Shown here: positions 1 through 14,091 of the stretch, piece after piece
Layout: every line of letters starts with the position of its first letter
Numbering within the stretch: the stretch's first letter is position 1
The notes under the pieces: model-generated
The model's database searches: none
What the model was told of the DNA's origin: nothing
What the model saw: the letters and a program-made list of their open reading frames with translations, nothing else
NCBI GenBank assembly: GCA_026874595.1
Contig: CM049317.1
Location: 20,793,882-20,857,881, forward strand
Direction: 5' to 3'
Length of the DNA stretch: 64,000 nt
Source: Sipunculus nudus
Lineage: Eukaryota > Annelida > Sipuncula > Golfingiida > Sipunculidae
Translations under genes and position numbers: made by a program

Positions 1-760
1 GTACTAATTTTTTTAATAAAAGTACTTGAAACCAGTACGTTCGATCACGTTTGAATGAATATCAATTTTTTTTTCAACCGATATTATTCATTTAAGAAAG
101 ATGTTTAATTTAACGGGGTGTTACTCTTTCGAATTGTTGATGTTTGATGATACTATGAATTGCTATAGGAAAGCTTTAGTGTGTTTTACATGTTATTCAG
201 AGATTCTCAATTATCTTTTTTTTAGTTTTTTTTAAATGATGTTTCAATTCATTAGTTTATATAGAAAATTTGATTCCTTGCAATTTATACATAAAGAATA
301 CAGTATGTTTTCCCTTTTGCGTTTTTTTTTAAGCATTCGTGCAAATTGGCTCACAGTTTAGCGATTACTTGTCAAAGGTCCAACGGTTTAACGGAGTTCC
401 TAACATATTTTAATTTTATAACGCTCATTGTTTTCTTTTTTTTTTCTTTTGCACTTTACCTCACATTACCACCCTTTAACCTTTAATATCTGATTGCATA
501 TCGATCACGTGAACGTGTCAACGGTCAAAAAGGTGAGAAGCCACATGAGGCCAGAAAAAAAAGATTCTCACTTCAAAATAACAAAACAAATAAAAATTAA
601 ATTATAAAGCATATTAACTGTTACAGTTTGAGTGATTACCTGATGCTCCCGAATCAAAGACCGTTTTTATTATGGGACATACCATGTGACAGTTGGTCCG
701 TAGACCCGAGCGGTAACGGTTAAAATATACAATAAATCATGCATTCAATCAAGGAGGTCA

Positions 761-905
761 ACCATTTGAGACGGTGGGCGAGTCATAACAAAGGCCAATT
801 AGGGGAAACTGTGGTCAGTGGTTCATGGGGTAACCCATTTAAGCCTATTCGGCGAGCCATATCAAAGGCTATTTAGCAAACCCGGCGGTCAGTCGTTTAT
901 GAGAT
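761..905. repeat. Two degenerate 72-bp direct repeats
   Basis: Two adjacent copies, about 761-832 and 833-905. Shared landmarks in the same order are CCATTT-AG, GGCGAG-CAT, CAAAGGC, a TTAG, GGTCAGT and ATG-G. The copies are clearly diverged, so this is an old local duplication. Function is unknown. Confidence 0.6.
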
Positions 906-2879
906 GGTTGTCACCAATTGAATAATCGGGATTATCGTGCTTGATTGACGGATTATTCTATACAATTAACCCATACATTTATCAGATATTCAGTAATCCA
1001 GAAAGTTTAATTAAGAAAACATATGAAAGGGCTTTGGTTTCATTATTTTATTCAATTTTACGATAAACAATTAGGCAGGGCCGACCAACATACCAGATTG
1101 TCAAAGGAAAGCAATGCTTTCTTATAATAAAACACAAGTTTGTATTTCATGCATTAAAAGGCACACGCCGAAGGGGAAGTCCTAGAAAGAGAGACATACA
1201 AGGAAAAGCAAGGAAAAAGAGCTAGCTGTAGCTCTCTGGTCACTTACTTGCACTGTCATCGGTCTACTTAACGCAGTCATTTTCTCTCGCATATATATAA
1301 ATCTATATAGAAACATTTATTACGACCATCACGGTACATAAAATGCATTTAATAAAGCCCTTTGTGCAGCACCTCGTTTGTGTAATGCCAAAAAAATCTA
1401 TCGGTCTTTCAATTATTACAAGTAAAAATTAACTTAATAACATCTTATTGCATGGATAATTGTAATTTGCCACCGGATAAACCTCCTGTTGCTTTATTAA
1501 AATTAATATGTAGTTGTTCAGAACGTAGACATTAATAATGTAGCACCTATAAAATAATTCACTGAGGGTAATAATGGTGACGCCATTGTATTTCCAAGGC
1601 TGGTAGGTATCATTTAAATTACCATATTAAAATATATTGTGTTAGAGTTACACTTAAAAATTCCTTTTGGAAAAAATGTATTCTTTTAGCCTAAATCTGG
1701 CAAAAATAGATGAGATCGAAGGACACATACAAACTTTCCTATTAAAATTTTTGTTAAAATCAACAAAGATAAAACCAAAATATCACCTTCCATTTTATAG
1801 CCCGCACTTTCAAACAGAAACACATGATCCGTTCAAAGGCATCTGCTGAAATGTATAGGGCTACATTTAGGTGAAGCAACATGATACAAAGGAAACATAA
1901 TAATATTCTAACGACTATATTTTGCACTCTCCCCATGAGAAACAACCGTTCAAACAAGCCACAACAGGAATAATAACAGTGTGACGCCATTGAGAGTATT
2001 GAATTAGCAACATTATGTAATTATTTCAGACCAGTAAATCTCGGCAATTAGGATAAATCTGATAAAACCTCCAAAAATCTGGCACAAGTTTTTAAAATGC
2101 TAACTGTTAACTGATATACATCATAACACTTGTTAAAATCCATTTGTATGGTGAAATACATCATACGACTGGTTTAAATGCACATTTTATATTGATAAAC
2201 ATCCTGAGACTGATTATCAGTTAAAATGAGAGGGATGTTTAAAATCTTAATTGGGTAGCGGTGAAATATGGGCGACTAGTACAATATGTAATTCTTGTGT
2301 TTATTTAGGTTTCTGGGGTTCTGAGTACTGACCATTGACCTGCATCCTCAAAGAAGGAACAACAAATATGGTCAAAGAGAGCCAGAAGCGACCATGAATG
2401 CGAAGATTTTCCCGTTATCATAAAATTATTGATTAATCATAATTATTTGTCACTTGTACTTAATTAGTAATCTAATGGAATGTCGTAGTTATATATTCTT
2501 GTAAGTTCCTCGTATGGTATTTAAAGCAAGGGAACTTAAAGTCAAAACTTGAAATTTGATCAATGCAGTTAGACAATCCCTTCGGTAATACTATGTTTTC
2601 CGCACTCTTCAGAACAAAAAGCCTTTAAAGCTGATCCCTTTGTATTTGAGTTGTGTTTAGTGTCTCTTCTTTGTGTACCTTCTAAAGATACAGGCCCGCT
2701 CTGTTATGTTCCAATATCGCACGTGTACCCCGACCAATCCTATTGTGCACCCGAGGACAATAGGATCAGTGTCAGTTTTTCACATGCCCCCGCCCCGAAT
2801 CGCACAAAGCATAATCTCGTAATCTCTAAAGTCTCGGCTTTTCAAACCACGCCGTTAGCTTCATTCTAACCACATTCAC

Positions 2880-2928
2880 CTGATGATCGGGTCGCATCCC
2901 GTGAAACAGACTGTTGTGAATTAACAGT
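2880..2928 (+). other. Hammerhead-like core motif (CTGATGA ... GAAAC), possibly a retroelement remnant
   Basis: CTGATGA at 2880-2886 is followed by a CGGG/CCCG stem (2888-2891 with 2898-2901) and GAAAC (2903-2907). A six-base stem ACTGTT/AACAGT (2910-2915 with 2923-2928) comes next and is followed by A, giving a GTA triplet. The order matches a hammerhead ribozyme core. However, stem III is displaced by about three bases from its expected place after GAAA and no stem I is visible, so it is at best degenerate. Confidence 0.2.
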
Positions 2929-4230
2929 ATTGTTTTTTCTTCAGAATTATATATATTTATTTATATATATATTAAACCGCTGGTTGAGGAGGTGGCGTTA
3001 TAACCCTTTTTTTCTCTTTCAGGGAAGTTGTAACTTTAGCTGAATTACAGAGAAGAAACTTCCTGAAATTTACAATGACCAAAAAAATCACCATTTAAGA
3101 ATTGCATCATATTTCATTCGATCCACTGGTAATTTATTCGAATGTGTGTGGTTTACTTTGGTGATGGGGAGGGATGTTATACATCTCTGGTTCCTATCAC
3201 GTATTACATATGTAGCATATATATGTTTACATTGAATACATGTATGATAAAATGTCAAACTGACGTAGCCTTTATATGGCGTGCCACATAGTACCTTCAC
3301 GACGCAAGAAATAACCTTTGGGTCAGTGCCTCGTGGACTTCGTCTGGGTCTTGTGCCCTTTGACGACAGGGCATGTCTAATACCCGATATGTATTGGATT
3401 ATTGCGTTACGTCTGAGCACCAGATATTGAATCGTTATATATATATATTGTATGAAGTCAGGTTACTCGGTGTAACAGGGTTAAAGCTATCTTACTGATA
3501 ATTGGTCCGATACTAGTATTTTTCTTACGTTGATCGCCTAAAGGTGAAATCTTTATAGTATACGGCTGCTTCATTACAGAAAATACCCTTAGATGTAGTC
3601 TCTGGCGCTTTGCAGTTGCAGCATCAGCTTTAAATAAACCATGTGAATTCAACTTGTGTTTGTCTGAGGGCAATACTAAAATTATCAAAATGTTCCCATC
3701 TGTAGGCCAAAAATAAACAAATTATAATCTAGGATATTAAAGGAATACATATTTTGTTTCCGTATTTTTTTCTAAGAAAATAATAATAAAATATTCGAAT
3801 TTAAAAAAAAATTACAATACATACCTTATATTGTAGACGAAACTATAGATTTTATATACGTTCTAAATATATACAAAGAAAAGGTCCAAATAAAAATGCA
3901 AGCATCGATGAGTAGTATTTTTCTTTAGCCAGATAGACATAACACATAAGACAGTATGGCTGTGAGGTTATTGCCTGGCCTATGCATAGTTAGGGCAATC
4001 GTGATATTTAACATGTACTTGAGCTAATATACCTGCAATATTACGTGTATAGTGAAGGGAAATGTCGTCCACTGATAACCTCCGGTCATTCCTATAAACA
4101 CTTATTGTAAAATCCACAGTAGCTCAATAAGGAATATGACGTAAAATTTGCCCCAATGTAAATGCATGCTTTCCCTCAGCGTTGCTGTGTTTCCAAACGT
4201 CATATTTCCTCGTTGCAACCTTTGGAATAT

Positions 4231-4240
4231 GGTATAAATC
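4231..4240 (+). promoter_or_regulatory. TATA-like element upstream of the plus receptor gene
   Basis: GGTATAAATC lies about 190 bases before the proposed start codon at 4428. A start site some 30 bases downstream would give a 5' leader of about 165 bases. That leader would contain a 17-codon upstream ORF (4274-4324). Position and match are good but unproven. Confidence 0.35.
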
Positions 4241-4427
4241 ATACAAAGAGCTGACCGGGTGACTCATAACAACATGATAAATTTCACACACTACACTTGC
4301 ACTATCATTCCCCCCCTAGAATAAGCTTCGAGCTTCAACTTTTTACCCACTCGCATGCTTACCGTATTTCAGGTTCGTTTCCTTCCTAACCGTTTTCAAG
4401 GTGGTAAAAAGGTAAATTTGTGGAAGC

Positions 4428-4500
4428 ATGTACGGTAGTGGTGTTTTGATATATCTTTTTCTGCAGTTTGTCTCGTTTGCAACACCAAATGTCGGGGCAG
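4428..4500 (+). CDS. Plus receptor exon 1: start codon and signal peptide
   Basis: Begins MYGSGVLIYLFLQFVSF, a typical hydrophobic signal peptide, and ends in a strong GTAAGT donor in phase 1. The phase matches the next exon and mirrors exon 1 of the minus paralog (MTSERRIFLVGVLLTIL, phase 1). It lies 3.8 kb from exon 2; the paralog's first intron is 5 kb. Confidence 0.7.
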
Positions 4501-7500
4501 GTAAGTAGTTTACAACTATTCTTAAACTCTCTAATAGGTGGTCCATTGATAAATTTGTAAACGAAAAATAATTACGCCACGAGGATTACTCTCTTGAATA
4601 CTCGACTCCCTAAATTGATCGTCCTGGGGCTTTACCAAACACGTGCAATATTGGTAACAAATAAATCCTAACAAGTGTTTATAATGAATACCCTCTTTAC
4701 ATTTTATTTCAAAATTCAGTGAACACACACACACATATATATATTTATATTGCAATCTATACTAATCAGCCGCGATCATGTATGCAGTCTCGTAGGCATG
4801 GGTTTGAGTTTCTGTCGCAATGAATGACCCCAGCCCCAGCATAACACTTCAAAGCTCTTTCGAAAATGATTGTGTCACTGTTATATATCGTATATCATTT
4901 TTATTACTGGTACTTGAAAACAACAGAAACTCCACCTCTCTATCCCCCCCCCCGTCATTTCAAAAGTACCTTTTTTTTCTAAAACATAATTAAGGTATTA
5001 ATTTAATTACAGTGCGGATGAAAAATGACAAATTTGAAGGATTTTTAAAGGTTTAATTAATTAAGCTATCATATAGTATCACAGCTATAAGCTAACATAT
5101 CTGTCCAGGTTACCTTCCAGAGTGAATATGATTTTATATTAAGAAATGATACTGAATTCCTCCACCAGCAACTGAGAAACAGATGTACAAAAAAAAAATA
5201 TTCTTTCTGAATCGGTCCCGCTTCAACTGCAGGAGTCGATCATTAAGATTTGTTAGTAATATTTTGTAACGAAATAACTAAAACGACGGACAGGTAGACG
5301 TGGATTAAACACAATTCTCGTCCGACTTCCAGGGGTGAAAGGCACAAATGGAAATCAATATTTGTGGTATTGTCAGCTTGCTACGTTTAATTAAATATAC
5401 AATTCGCCATATACAATTCGCATGTGAAATGCGAAAATCGGTCCGATTAATCGGTCAAGCGAGTGCCGCGATCCGAATAACCAACCCTACTCGCGACACA
5501 CACACACATATATATATATATATATGAATATATATATTTATATATTTCAATGTATCTGTTTATATATTTTGAAGTATAGCCTGCATTGTCCATATATCAT
5601 GAACTCCATACATCCTGATGATAGTGCTGTACCATTTGGGAACGTTCATTATTAATGTACAGTTGGTTGGAGTATAATATTGTATCATGGGAGCAGTGTT
5701 CAAGTGGTTTCTGCTCTCTTGTACTACCAGACGACCGGCAATCGGAAAGTCATTTGTTCGACTCTCCTTAGCAGAGAACCGACCTTTCTGTGTATTAATG
5801 TTCCATATATATATATAAGCTGAAGCCACAGCTGAAGAAAGATACCTTGCTGTAATTTAGCAGTCTAATATATGGATTTAGTGACCTTGACCTCTGACCT
5901 CGTGACCGAAAAATCTACAATTGTCTACAACTTTGGGAGGACGGAGGGCCTTTTTATATGGAAGACGGAGGGCCTTTGATGATAGGATGGTTTAACTTAT
6001 ATTTCATCCACAATCTTTTTAAACATGTGGGACCTGTGACCTTGACCTTTGACATCATGACCCCAAAATCAACAGGGAAAATTTGGTAAAAGAATACGTG
6101 AAAATAGAAAAATATACAGGTGGCTCCACCAGTCCTCAGAACCTGACCAAACTTGTCATGATCAACAAATGTTTGGTGTTTCAGGACAAATGAGAACTAA
6201 CACCTATGCTGTGTAATGTGAGTTCAAAGTGTGAAAAGTAGACTCATAGGCGACACCAATGTTATAGAACTTATCAACTAGTCAGGATCAATATTCAATA
6301 CAAGATTCATAGTAATCCATGTAACAATTACGAAATACTGGAGATTTTGTCCCAAATTGTTTATTATGCTAGGGTTTTCAAATACCTATTTCAGGTCTGA
6401 AAAAAATCGTGATAATAATACTACAAGAATATACCAATAACTATTCCTATGCGACATTCCACCGACTCGGTGTAATTATTAGACCTTCAAGACCGTCAGT
6501 AATTATGTTCTCTGCTACAATATTTTATAAAAGAAAACGTTATTCCTTGCCTCGATACACGTATAGTTCTATATGCGGACCTTCTGTGCCGGCTCCCAAG
6601 CAGACAAGCTTATAACTTGATTTGGTAAATTAATGGTATTTGCAGTGCTTGCGTGGGTCAAAATGCGCTGATGATTTCTTCTCATGTCCATACTAGCATA
6701 TTTGCACGTCAAGCTTAAAGCTAGCATTCAATATATGCGTATGCAGTATGTTTATCTATGCGTCACATAACCTATGCGTGTACAGCTAGGAAAGGGACGC
6801 CTTTGATCCCATTAATTCGTTTGCGTAAGCGGTACGTGTACACAATATTAGGGCTGAAGTAAAGGGCTGCAGAAGTAGAGAGGCATCTGCCAGAAGAAGA
6901 CCTGATCACTGACGCAAAAGTATGGAATTCATCCGCCCGTTAACATACATATGCTTTTTACATCACTACAGTGAAGGACCGATACGTGTTTCATTACCTA
7001 CGTTTAAACGCATACGTACACCATACGCAAATATGGGATTACTCCAAGAGAATATTATATGCCTAGCTGCATAAATGTACGTACCTCATACATTATGCAT
7101 ATGCATATAAGGGATCTACAGTAAACCGAACTGATGCGGCTTAGAGGTCTAGTGCGGACAGGGTAAATCGATTCACGATCAAGATTAATTGATAGTGTGG
7201 ATATGGCCTTTGAAGGGTGGTCTAAGTATTTCAATTTACTGTAATCCGGTTTACAGTAAACCGTTTCTAGTCCACACTGGTAAATCCTGATGGAAGTTGG
7301 AGTGCTTGCTTGCAGCTCTGAACCGGATTACGAACAAAGTGGGGACGGCAAACTTACGATGTGTCGAAAAAAAAAAAAAAAAGATTTAGTTGTTTGTACA
7401 GCGAACTACAGTGCGGACGCAAAAAACGCAAACCGGTTTAGTATAGGCCTAATGCCGTGTATATGCGAACCTAGGGTGGATAAGGCCATAATTTTTGGTG

Positions 7501-10500
7501 ATCCCTACAGCACTGCACATATTTGAATGTAAATAAGCCAGTATCTAAAACACAGAGGTCACTGTCTTGTTCTGACGGATAAAGTTTCTATGGCGACGGC
7601 TGCAGTGGATCACCAGCTACAGGCGTTAACTCTGTGACTCACGTGGACAATGCGGTGAAATTCATTGGAGAGACCTCTATACTTGGAAAAAAATCCCAAG
7701 GTTTAACGAAGTGGTCATAGGGTGCGCTTACTATCATTTTGTCCTCTCAATTAAGCCTATCGCCCATACGTGACGGTTTAAGAAACATACAATTGTTACA
7801 TACTTGACCGGCATGCGGCAATTTCTACCCTAGCTGTTGCAGTTCAGTCCTTCAACAGCGCCAGCGTCACCGGCATCCTAGAATGTGTTATTATATGAAA
7901 AGATATATGATTCAACAGAGTTAAATCATAAATCTAGTTAACAGAGCAAATAAGCTGATGGATATTTTCTGCTCATAATCAAGTGAGCCACCTGCAGAAG
8001 TTTACCTTTGCCAAAAGTCGCTGGCTTTGTACCATGTGACTTAATTTGCTGTTTCTGCAAACGTGTGATTTGCATTGAAATGTTTGTGGATAATACCAGT
8101 AGCTACGCGATAAAATATACAACCTAAATTCGGAAAAACTCGGATTCTTTCCCATCTTTATATCTGTAACACAAAGACCCATTTTGGTTACATTTGCATA
8201 TGGCCATACATTAAGGGGATATAGGCTTGATGTTTGTGTGCAAGGAACTCTTTGTAATTGTTTGTAGATTCATGGATAAGTTGGCATATGCTTCGACCTG
8301 AAACCTATGATGTTGTTTCAAAGGGCTGTCCTTCTGGATACAGGCTACCTGTATCTAACCTGGACATCAAGCACGCTGAAGGCGTGATGAAAGTACACAA
8401 TCTATCAGACGTTTGGCTGCCCTTAAGAAGAAAGAAATTTGCAACGTGGAGATGGATTGATGGTACAGGAAATGGTGAGAATCCTGTTATAATTTTAGGT
8501 TTGCCCGTAGCCCAAAAAGATGAGTTATTCCGCTCTCCATTGCCGATACACGATCTTTTATCAAAAACTCTCTCCATGGGTAGATTCTCTCGTACCTCTA
8601 TACTCAGGGTACTTTCGAGTCGCATATCCACTCTCTAATCGAACCCTGACAGGTTTATTTACCCAGTGTCTCGAAAAAGGTGTTGTGAGCTGCCATTTTG
8701 AGTAGACGGGTATCCCGTTGATATTAAAAAACCCCATAAAAGGTATCAGTAACTCTAAAATTCCAAGTAATTCTATAGGAATTATACATATCATATATTT
8801 ATTAAAGAAAATACACCAAATCGCCCACTTCGGACTTATCGTGAGCTCTGATATTTATATATAATGAAATATGTCTCATCCTGGGACTCATTGTGATCTA
8901 TGAAATAAATCATATAATGAATTATTTCATATGTTTCCATGTGTATCGGATATATCATAGAGAATATTTTATAGTAACCGTCAAACCTAGTGGCCACAGA
9001 CCTGAACTGAAGATGTGTGGTTTATTCCACCTGCGTGACAAGAGGTTTGAAGACTACAACTGCACATTTAAAGCTGCTGGATATATTTGTCAAACGAATG
9101 GTAGGTTTTACATCAGACTAGCAGTTAACACACCATCAAACCTCATCGAAGCCATACATTAAGACAAGTTATTGTCCAAACAGTGAATACGTTTACAACT
9201 GAGAGATCTGACTTTAGTTTCTACATTTTTTCTTATATTTAAACTTGAATATAGAATGCTTACTCTTCATCTGCCTGTCACGCCGGATCAACAATTTTTT
9301 TCTACTCTTATTAATTTCTTCTACATCGTTGACATTGCAGTTTTACCTGACTCTGTCAGTTCCTTGGGCAAAATAGAATTGAATGCTTTTCTATAATTTT
9401 TACTTGTATAAACGTAAACAGCTAAACAGGAATCGCTACCTTTCAGTAGTTAATAAATTATAAAGGTGTTTTTATTCGACCAATTAATGATACGAAATCA
9501 CGTCTTTAATTATGGCGACAGCTCATGCAGATTAGTTCTGACAAACCACTATGATAAATATACAATTGATATTTTTTATATGAGCTGATTGCTGATGTGA
9601 TTCACACATCCGGGGTATCTGGCTGATTGTTCCGTTTGAACCAAATATAAAAAAAATAATATAAAAAATATAACCAATTATGCTCTACATCCGATATGAA
9701 TGTTGAAATTTTAACTCCCAGAAATTGTTTGTCAAAAGCATTTATAACGATTCAAAATAGACTTGAACAATTCTGCTAAGCTTAAACATGATTCTGTCCA
9801 CATTATCAATATTGTAACGAATTTGGTGGCTGAACCAGGGGAGCTTTTCTACTCCTCTCTGTCAAATGCTGTTTTAGACGTTAACTTTTTTTAAATAAAG
9901 AAATGACATCAGTTAGATTTGTCAACGCTTTAAAATTTACTTTGAAACAACATTAACCATCTCTCACACCTTAGGTTCCTGCTTAAGCTTGGGTCGCGGC
10001 AAACATTGTGTTGACTTCAACGGCACCTCTTTCGTTCACGGTTGCTCCATCATGAATTGGTATAACGCTCGATATGACTGTGAGAAACAGGGAATGAGCC
10101 TTGCTATCCTAAATGAAAGAGAACTCATGACAAAGCTTTATAAACAATGGTGGATTAATGATAAACTGAAACAGTGCCCTCTTCTTTGGATCGGTCTTCG
10201 CAGAGAAGATTGGTTACATGATAGGTTGGAAGGTATGAAAGCAAATTATTCAAACCTGTTCAAAATCTTGGGTTATCTGAGTATGATGTTGTTGTCTATT
10301 TCTCTATCATTTTACATCATAACATTAAGGTAAATTAAAAACGGTAATAGAATAACCGGCATACATTGTTACAGTATTAATCTTACATATACACAAATCT
10401 ATATTATATATTTTCATCGCTACGTTTGTAAATGTTATTGATAATAGTGTGTTCTTTCTACAGGGAAGTCAAGTATCACTCAACCCCACTGGGCGCCAGG

Positions 10501-13500
10501 AGAACCAAACAATAATGGTGACTGCGTTGTTTTGGGTAAAGATGTCCACCATAAACTCTTCTATTGGAAATCAGTAGACTGTTCGGACTCCCACTATGCT
10601 GTATGCCTATCTAATAAAGGTACAACTTTATATGCTCTATATGCAAAAGTCATTAAAACTTTCCATGAACTGTTGTACAGACGAAAAGGGAACAATGTTT
10701 TTTTTTACAAAGCGATACAGGTTACTTTTTGATGTGGATGCATATTACAACCACCACAATTCGAAGTACATGCATATAACAACCATCACAATATTCATAT
10801 TCATCTGGACAAAAAATAACACAAATGTATGTTTTATCGGTATCTAAACATTATTCAATAAAATTTATACTTTAGGTAGGTGAGTGGCACTTGTAAAAAG
10901 CTCCTTTCTTTACATTACCAAATGTTTCTATAGGAAAATATTGGTCTTTTTTTAGTCTTTCCTTATCTTCTCAAACAATAAGTTAAACTAAATAATTTCA
11001 AGGTAAGAGTAAGTTGTTACGTCTTTAAATGCATATTCGTCTGTAAACTTGTGGTCATATGTCTTCATTTATAGTTCCGACCGCTGTAGCAAGCTCCACA
11101 CTGGATTTGTCTCAAGGAATTCTTGGTACCACGCAGGCTACGAATAACCAGATTACACGGAATTCAGCAACTGGCGGCGTAATGATTGGTAAATAAAATA
11201 AACACATGTGCAGCATATCTAAATTATAAATCTACACATACACAAGTAGTTTCAATCAAATTAACAAAAATGCGCTTAGTTTTGGGTCAAACGTAACCAC
11301 GCATATAATAAATTTCCAACCACAAAGATACCAGGGTACACTTAGTTAGTTTCAATAAACGCATATATATTAACCAAAATCCAGTATTGTTTTATCTTTT
11401 GACAATAAATTAAATGCTGATGTTCTGTATGGAAACATGAATTAAAGCAATTTCTTTATAACTAGGCGTAGCAATGGCGATTGTTGTAATAGTGATCATC
11501 ATGATTCTCACCATCACCTCCGTGATCTATATCCTAAGGAGAAAGTCAAAACGAGCAAATAGATGTAAGGTAAGTTTGTGAAAGTATCATATGATTTCAT
11601 GCAATAGATTTTTCACCTGACTAATCGAAAGCAATAAAAGTCATATTTTGATGTTTTAGTCTAAAATAAATATAGAACTGGTGGTAGAAATGTACATAGT
11701 ATTGAGCAAACATATTATTCCCTTGTTATAACCTTCATCAAAACATACATTTTCACCAAAGCATTATTCCTATATTTGACGGTTATGTTTTTAACTATTA
11801 AACTATGATGCAAAACATCACATGGGGCTGGATGCATAACATTTCGTATCTCTTATATTACCACAGAAGATTTCCAAAGAGAATAATTATCAAGCTGGAC
11901 AACCTCTTGTGGAATTAGAAGGCCAAACCTTGTACCCCGGAGTAATGATAAGTGTACCATCAGAAGCTATGCCAGAATTTGAACATTTGTACGAAAAAGT
12001 AGACACGAATATCACGAATTATAAACGGTCCATCCCACAAGATCATATAATTATAGCGCCTGTTATTATACTAGAATCTTCTTGTACATTGAACGACTAT
12101 ATTAATGTTACTGTGGAACACAATGTTATAGCCGAAATGTGCTGTAATATCAGAGTTTATCATAGACAAAGTAATAATCAAGAGGCATGGTTACATATAG
12201 TGAATGAACAGCCAATGGATGATGCCCCATACCGTGAAATCCTAGCAAATACAATAAATGTATTCCTGAAGCAGTTAGACCAAAAGGTGGAACTATTATT
12301 TGTTTGCGAGAAAAAGCCGCCGCTAACATGCAACCTCAAGGCAGCTATTTTCGCAGAAATCCGGGAGCAAGGATTACTTCCCAGCAAACCTCCTGAAATG
12401 ACAATACACATGGCCATTTTTCATTCATTCTACAGGGTTAATCCGTCACTCCAGGTAATATAAATGGAATTCTTATTTAATCCAGTAATGGGTACGTTCC
12501 TCTTGTTTACTGTCTTCGTACATGTTATTTTGATGTGACTATATACAAGTAATAGAAGTACTACCAAGAAATCACCCTTACGGGGCTAAAATTCTGCATG
12601 GAGCATACTTTGTAGATTAGATATATAATCATAATGTCTTTCCATTATATTAATCTATTGCTCAATCTACAGTTTGAAACATCATACTATTCATTTAAGT
12701 TCATACTAAAATCATAAATTATCAAATATATAAATGTCGTATTTTTCTACGTTTGTATGTCATATGTTTTAATTTTTGTAGTCATATGTTTCAACTGTTG
12801 TAGGAACATCTGATGAATGTGAACAAAGGAGCACACTTATCACGAACGTCAATAAAGCATGATAGATCAGATCAAAATGATAAGGTAAAGTTACAAGTTT
12901 TATAATTCATGCTAAAAGGTACTTGTTATCTTATATTACAACGCACCTGTCACAAAATGCCATTGCTGCGTTACAGAATAGCTGCTTGCATCACGTGTGT
13001 CATATATCACTGAATACACCATCAACCACACTTGAAGCAACCGATAATATTGAAATTGCCGTCACCTTGCCTGATGAAACAGGATGGGATATAACGCCTA
13101 AGGCTGATGTGAGTTGATATCGTGTAATTTTCACTTAGTCATGGTTAAAATGTTTCGCTTATCCTAGTCTAGCTAAGGTACCATCCCTGGTAAAAGATAA
13201 GTCTGAGTTCAAATCATGTTGTTTTAAAATCACTGTTTCAAATTCAAATAAAACCCCATAAGTTATGTATATATTTCTATATCTGGTAGACAGTTCCTTC
13301 CGATGGCATGCGTATTTGCCAAATGCACTTCTATTTTCTCATATTTTTTGGGGTCTATGTTCAAATTCCTTGACAATACTTCAAATAAGTTATAATAATA
13401 TGATATAGCCATTTCATATTAAAATTACAAAAGCGTTCGATATTGAGACGCAAATTCTGTGCGAAAAATACCAGGCATCTTATTCCCGAGGGTTTCATAT

Positions 13501-14030
13501 TTGCGGTTATTTCCCATTCGCAAATAATGCGAAAGTTATACCCTCGCGAACTAAAAGGCAATCACAGTAGTTTTCAAAGTTTTGACATAGACACTTTTTA
13601 ATTCAAAATGTTTTGAAAAACCCCTGGGACATCGTGGTGTTTTTGTCCTTCACTATAAACATAACGAACATCAAACATGCCACCCTATGATGTACGTTCA
13701 ATTACTGACACCTCAGGAAAACGGCATTTGGATTGACGTCTTTGTCCTCTGTGACGTCATGATTCGCACTCCAAAGATGGCCATATCGTCACTTGTTATA
13801 AAATATGCTATTATGCTATAAAACCCCATACAATACTAATTCCGGGGTTATTTGAGGTTTGCTTACACCAAAATTAAACTTCTTGGACATTATTTCAATA
13901 CCAAATTATATGATAAATTTCAATATCATCCGTGATACCGTCTCCATATATCGTGCGGACACACACACAGAATCGGGGAAAAACAATAACGTTTATAAAC
14001 TTCACTTTGCAGAGGTTAATACGTGTGATT

Positions 14031-14091
<61 letters not shown>

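Larger units (their letters stand above)
1..4230. other. Intergenic region upstream of the plus-strand receptor gene
   Basis: AT-rich sequence with poly-T runs and no reading frame that looks like protein. The longest open frames are short, lack splice context and show no recognisable motif. A pair of 72-bp direct repeats near 761-905 and a hammerhead-like motif near 2880-2928 are listed separately. I see nothing else that can be supported. Confidence 0.6.
4501..8267 (+). other. Intron 1 of the plus receptor gene
   Basis: Non-coding, AT-rich, with a TA microsatellite near 5510-5545, a SINE-like insertion near 5700-5810, repeated TGACCT half-sites at 5879-6062 and a poly-A run at 7367-7382. 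Around 7130-7470 several AGTGCGGAC/AGTCCACAC-type words recur, suggesting remnants of a small inverted-repeat element. Confidence 0.6.

Noticed and set aside
2651-2869. 72-codon frame near the hammerhead-like motif
   Set aside because: No recognisable motif. It was considered as the end of a retroelement protein, but no reverse transcriptase or endonuclease residues are visible.
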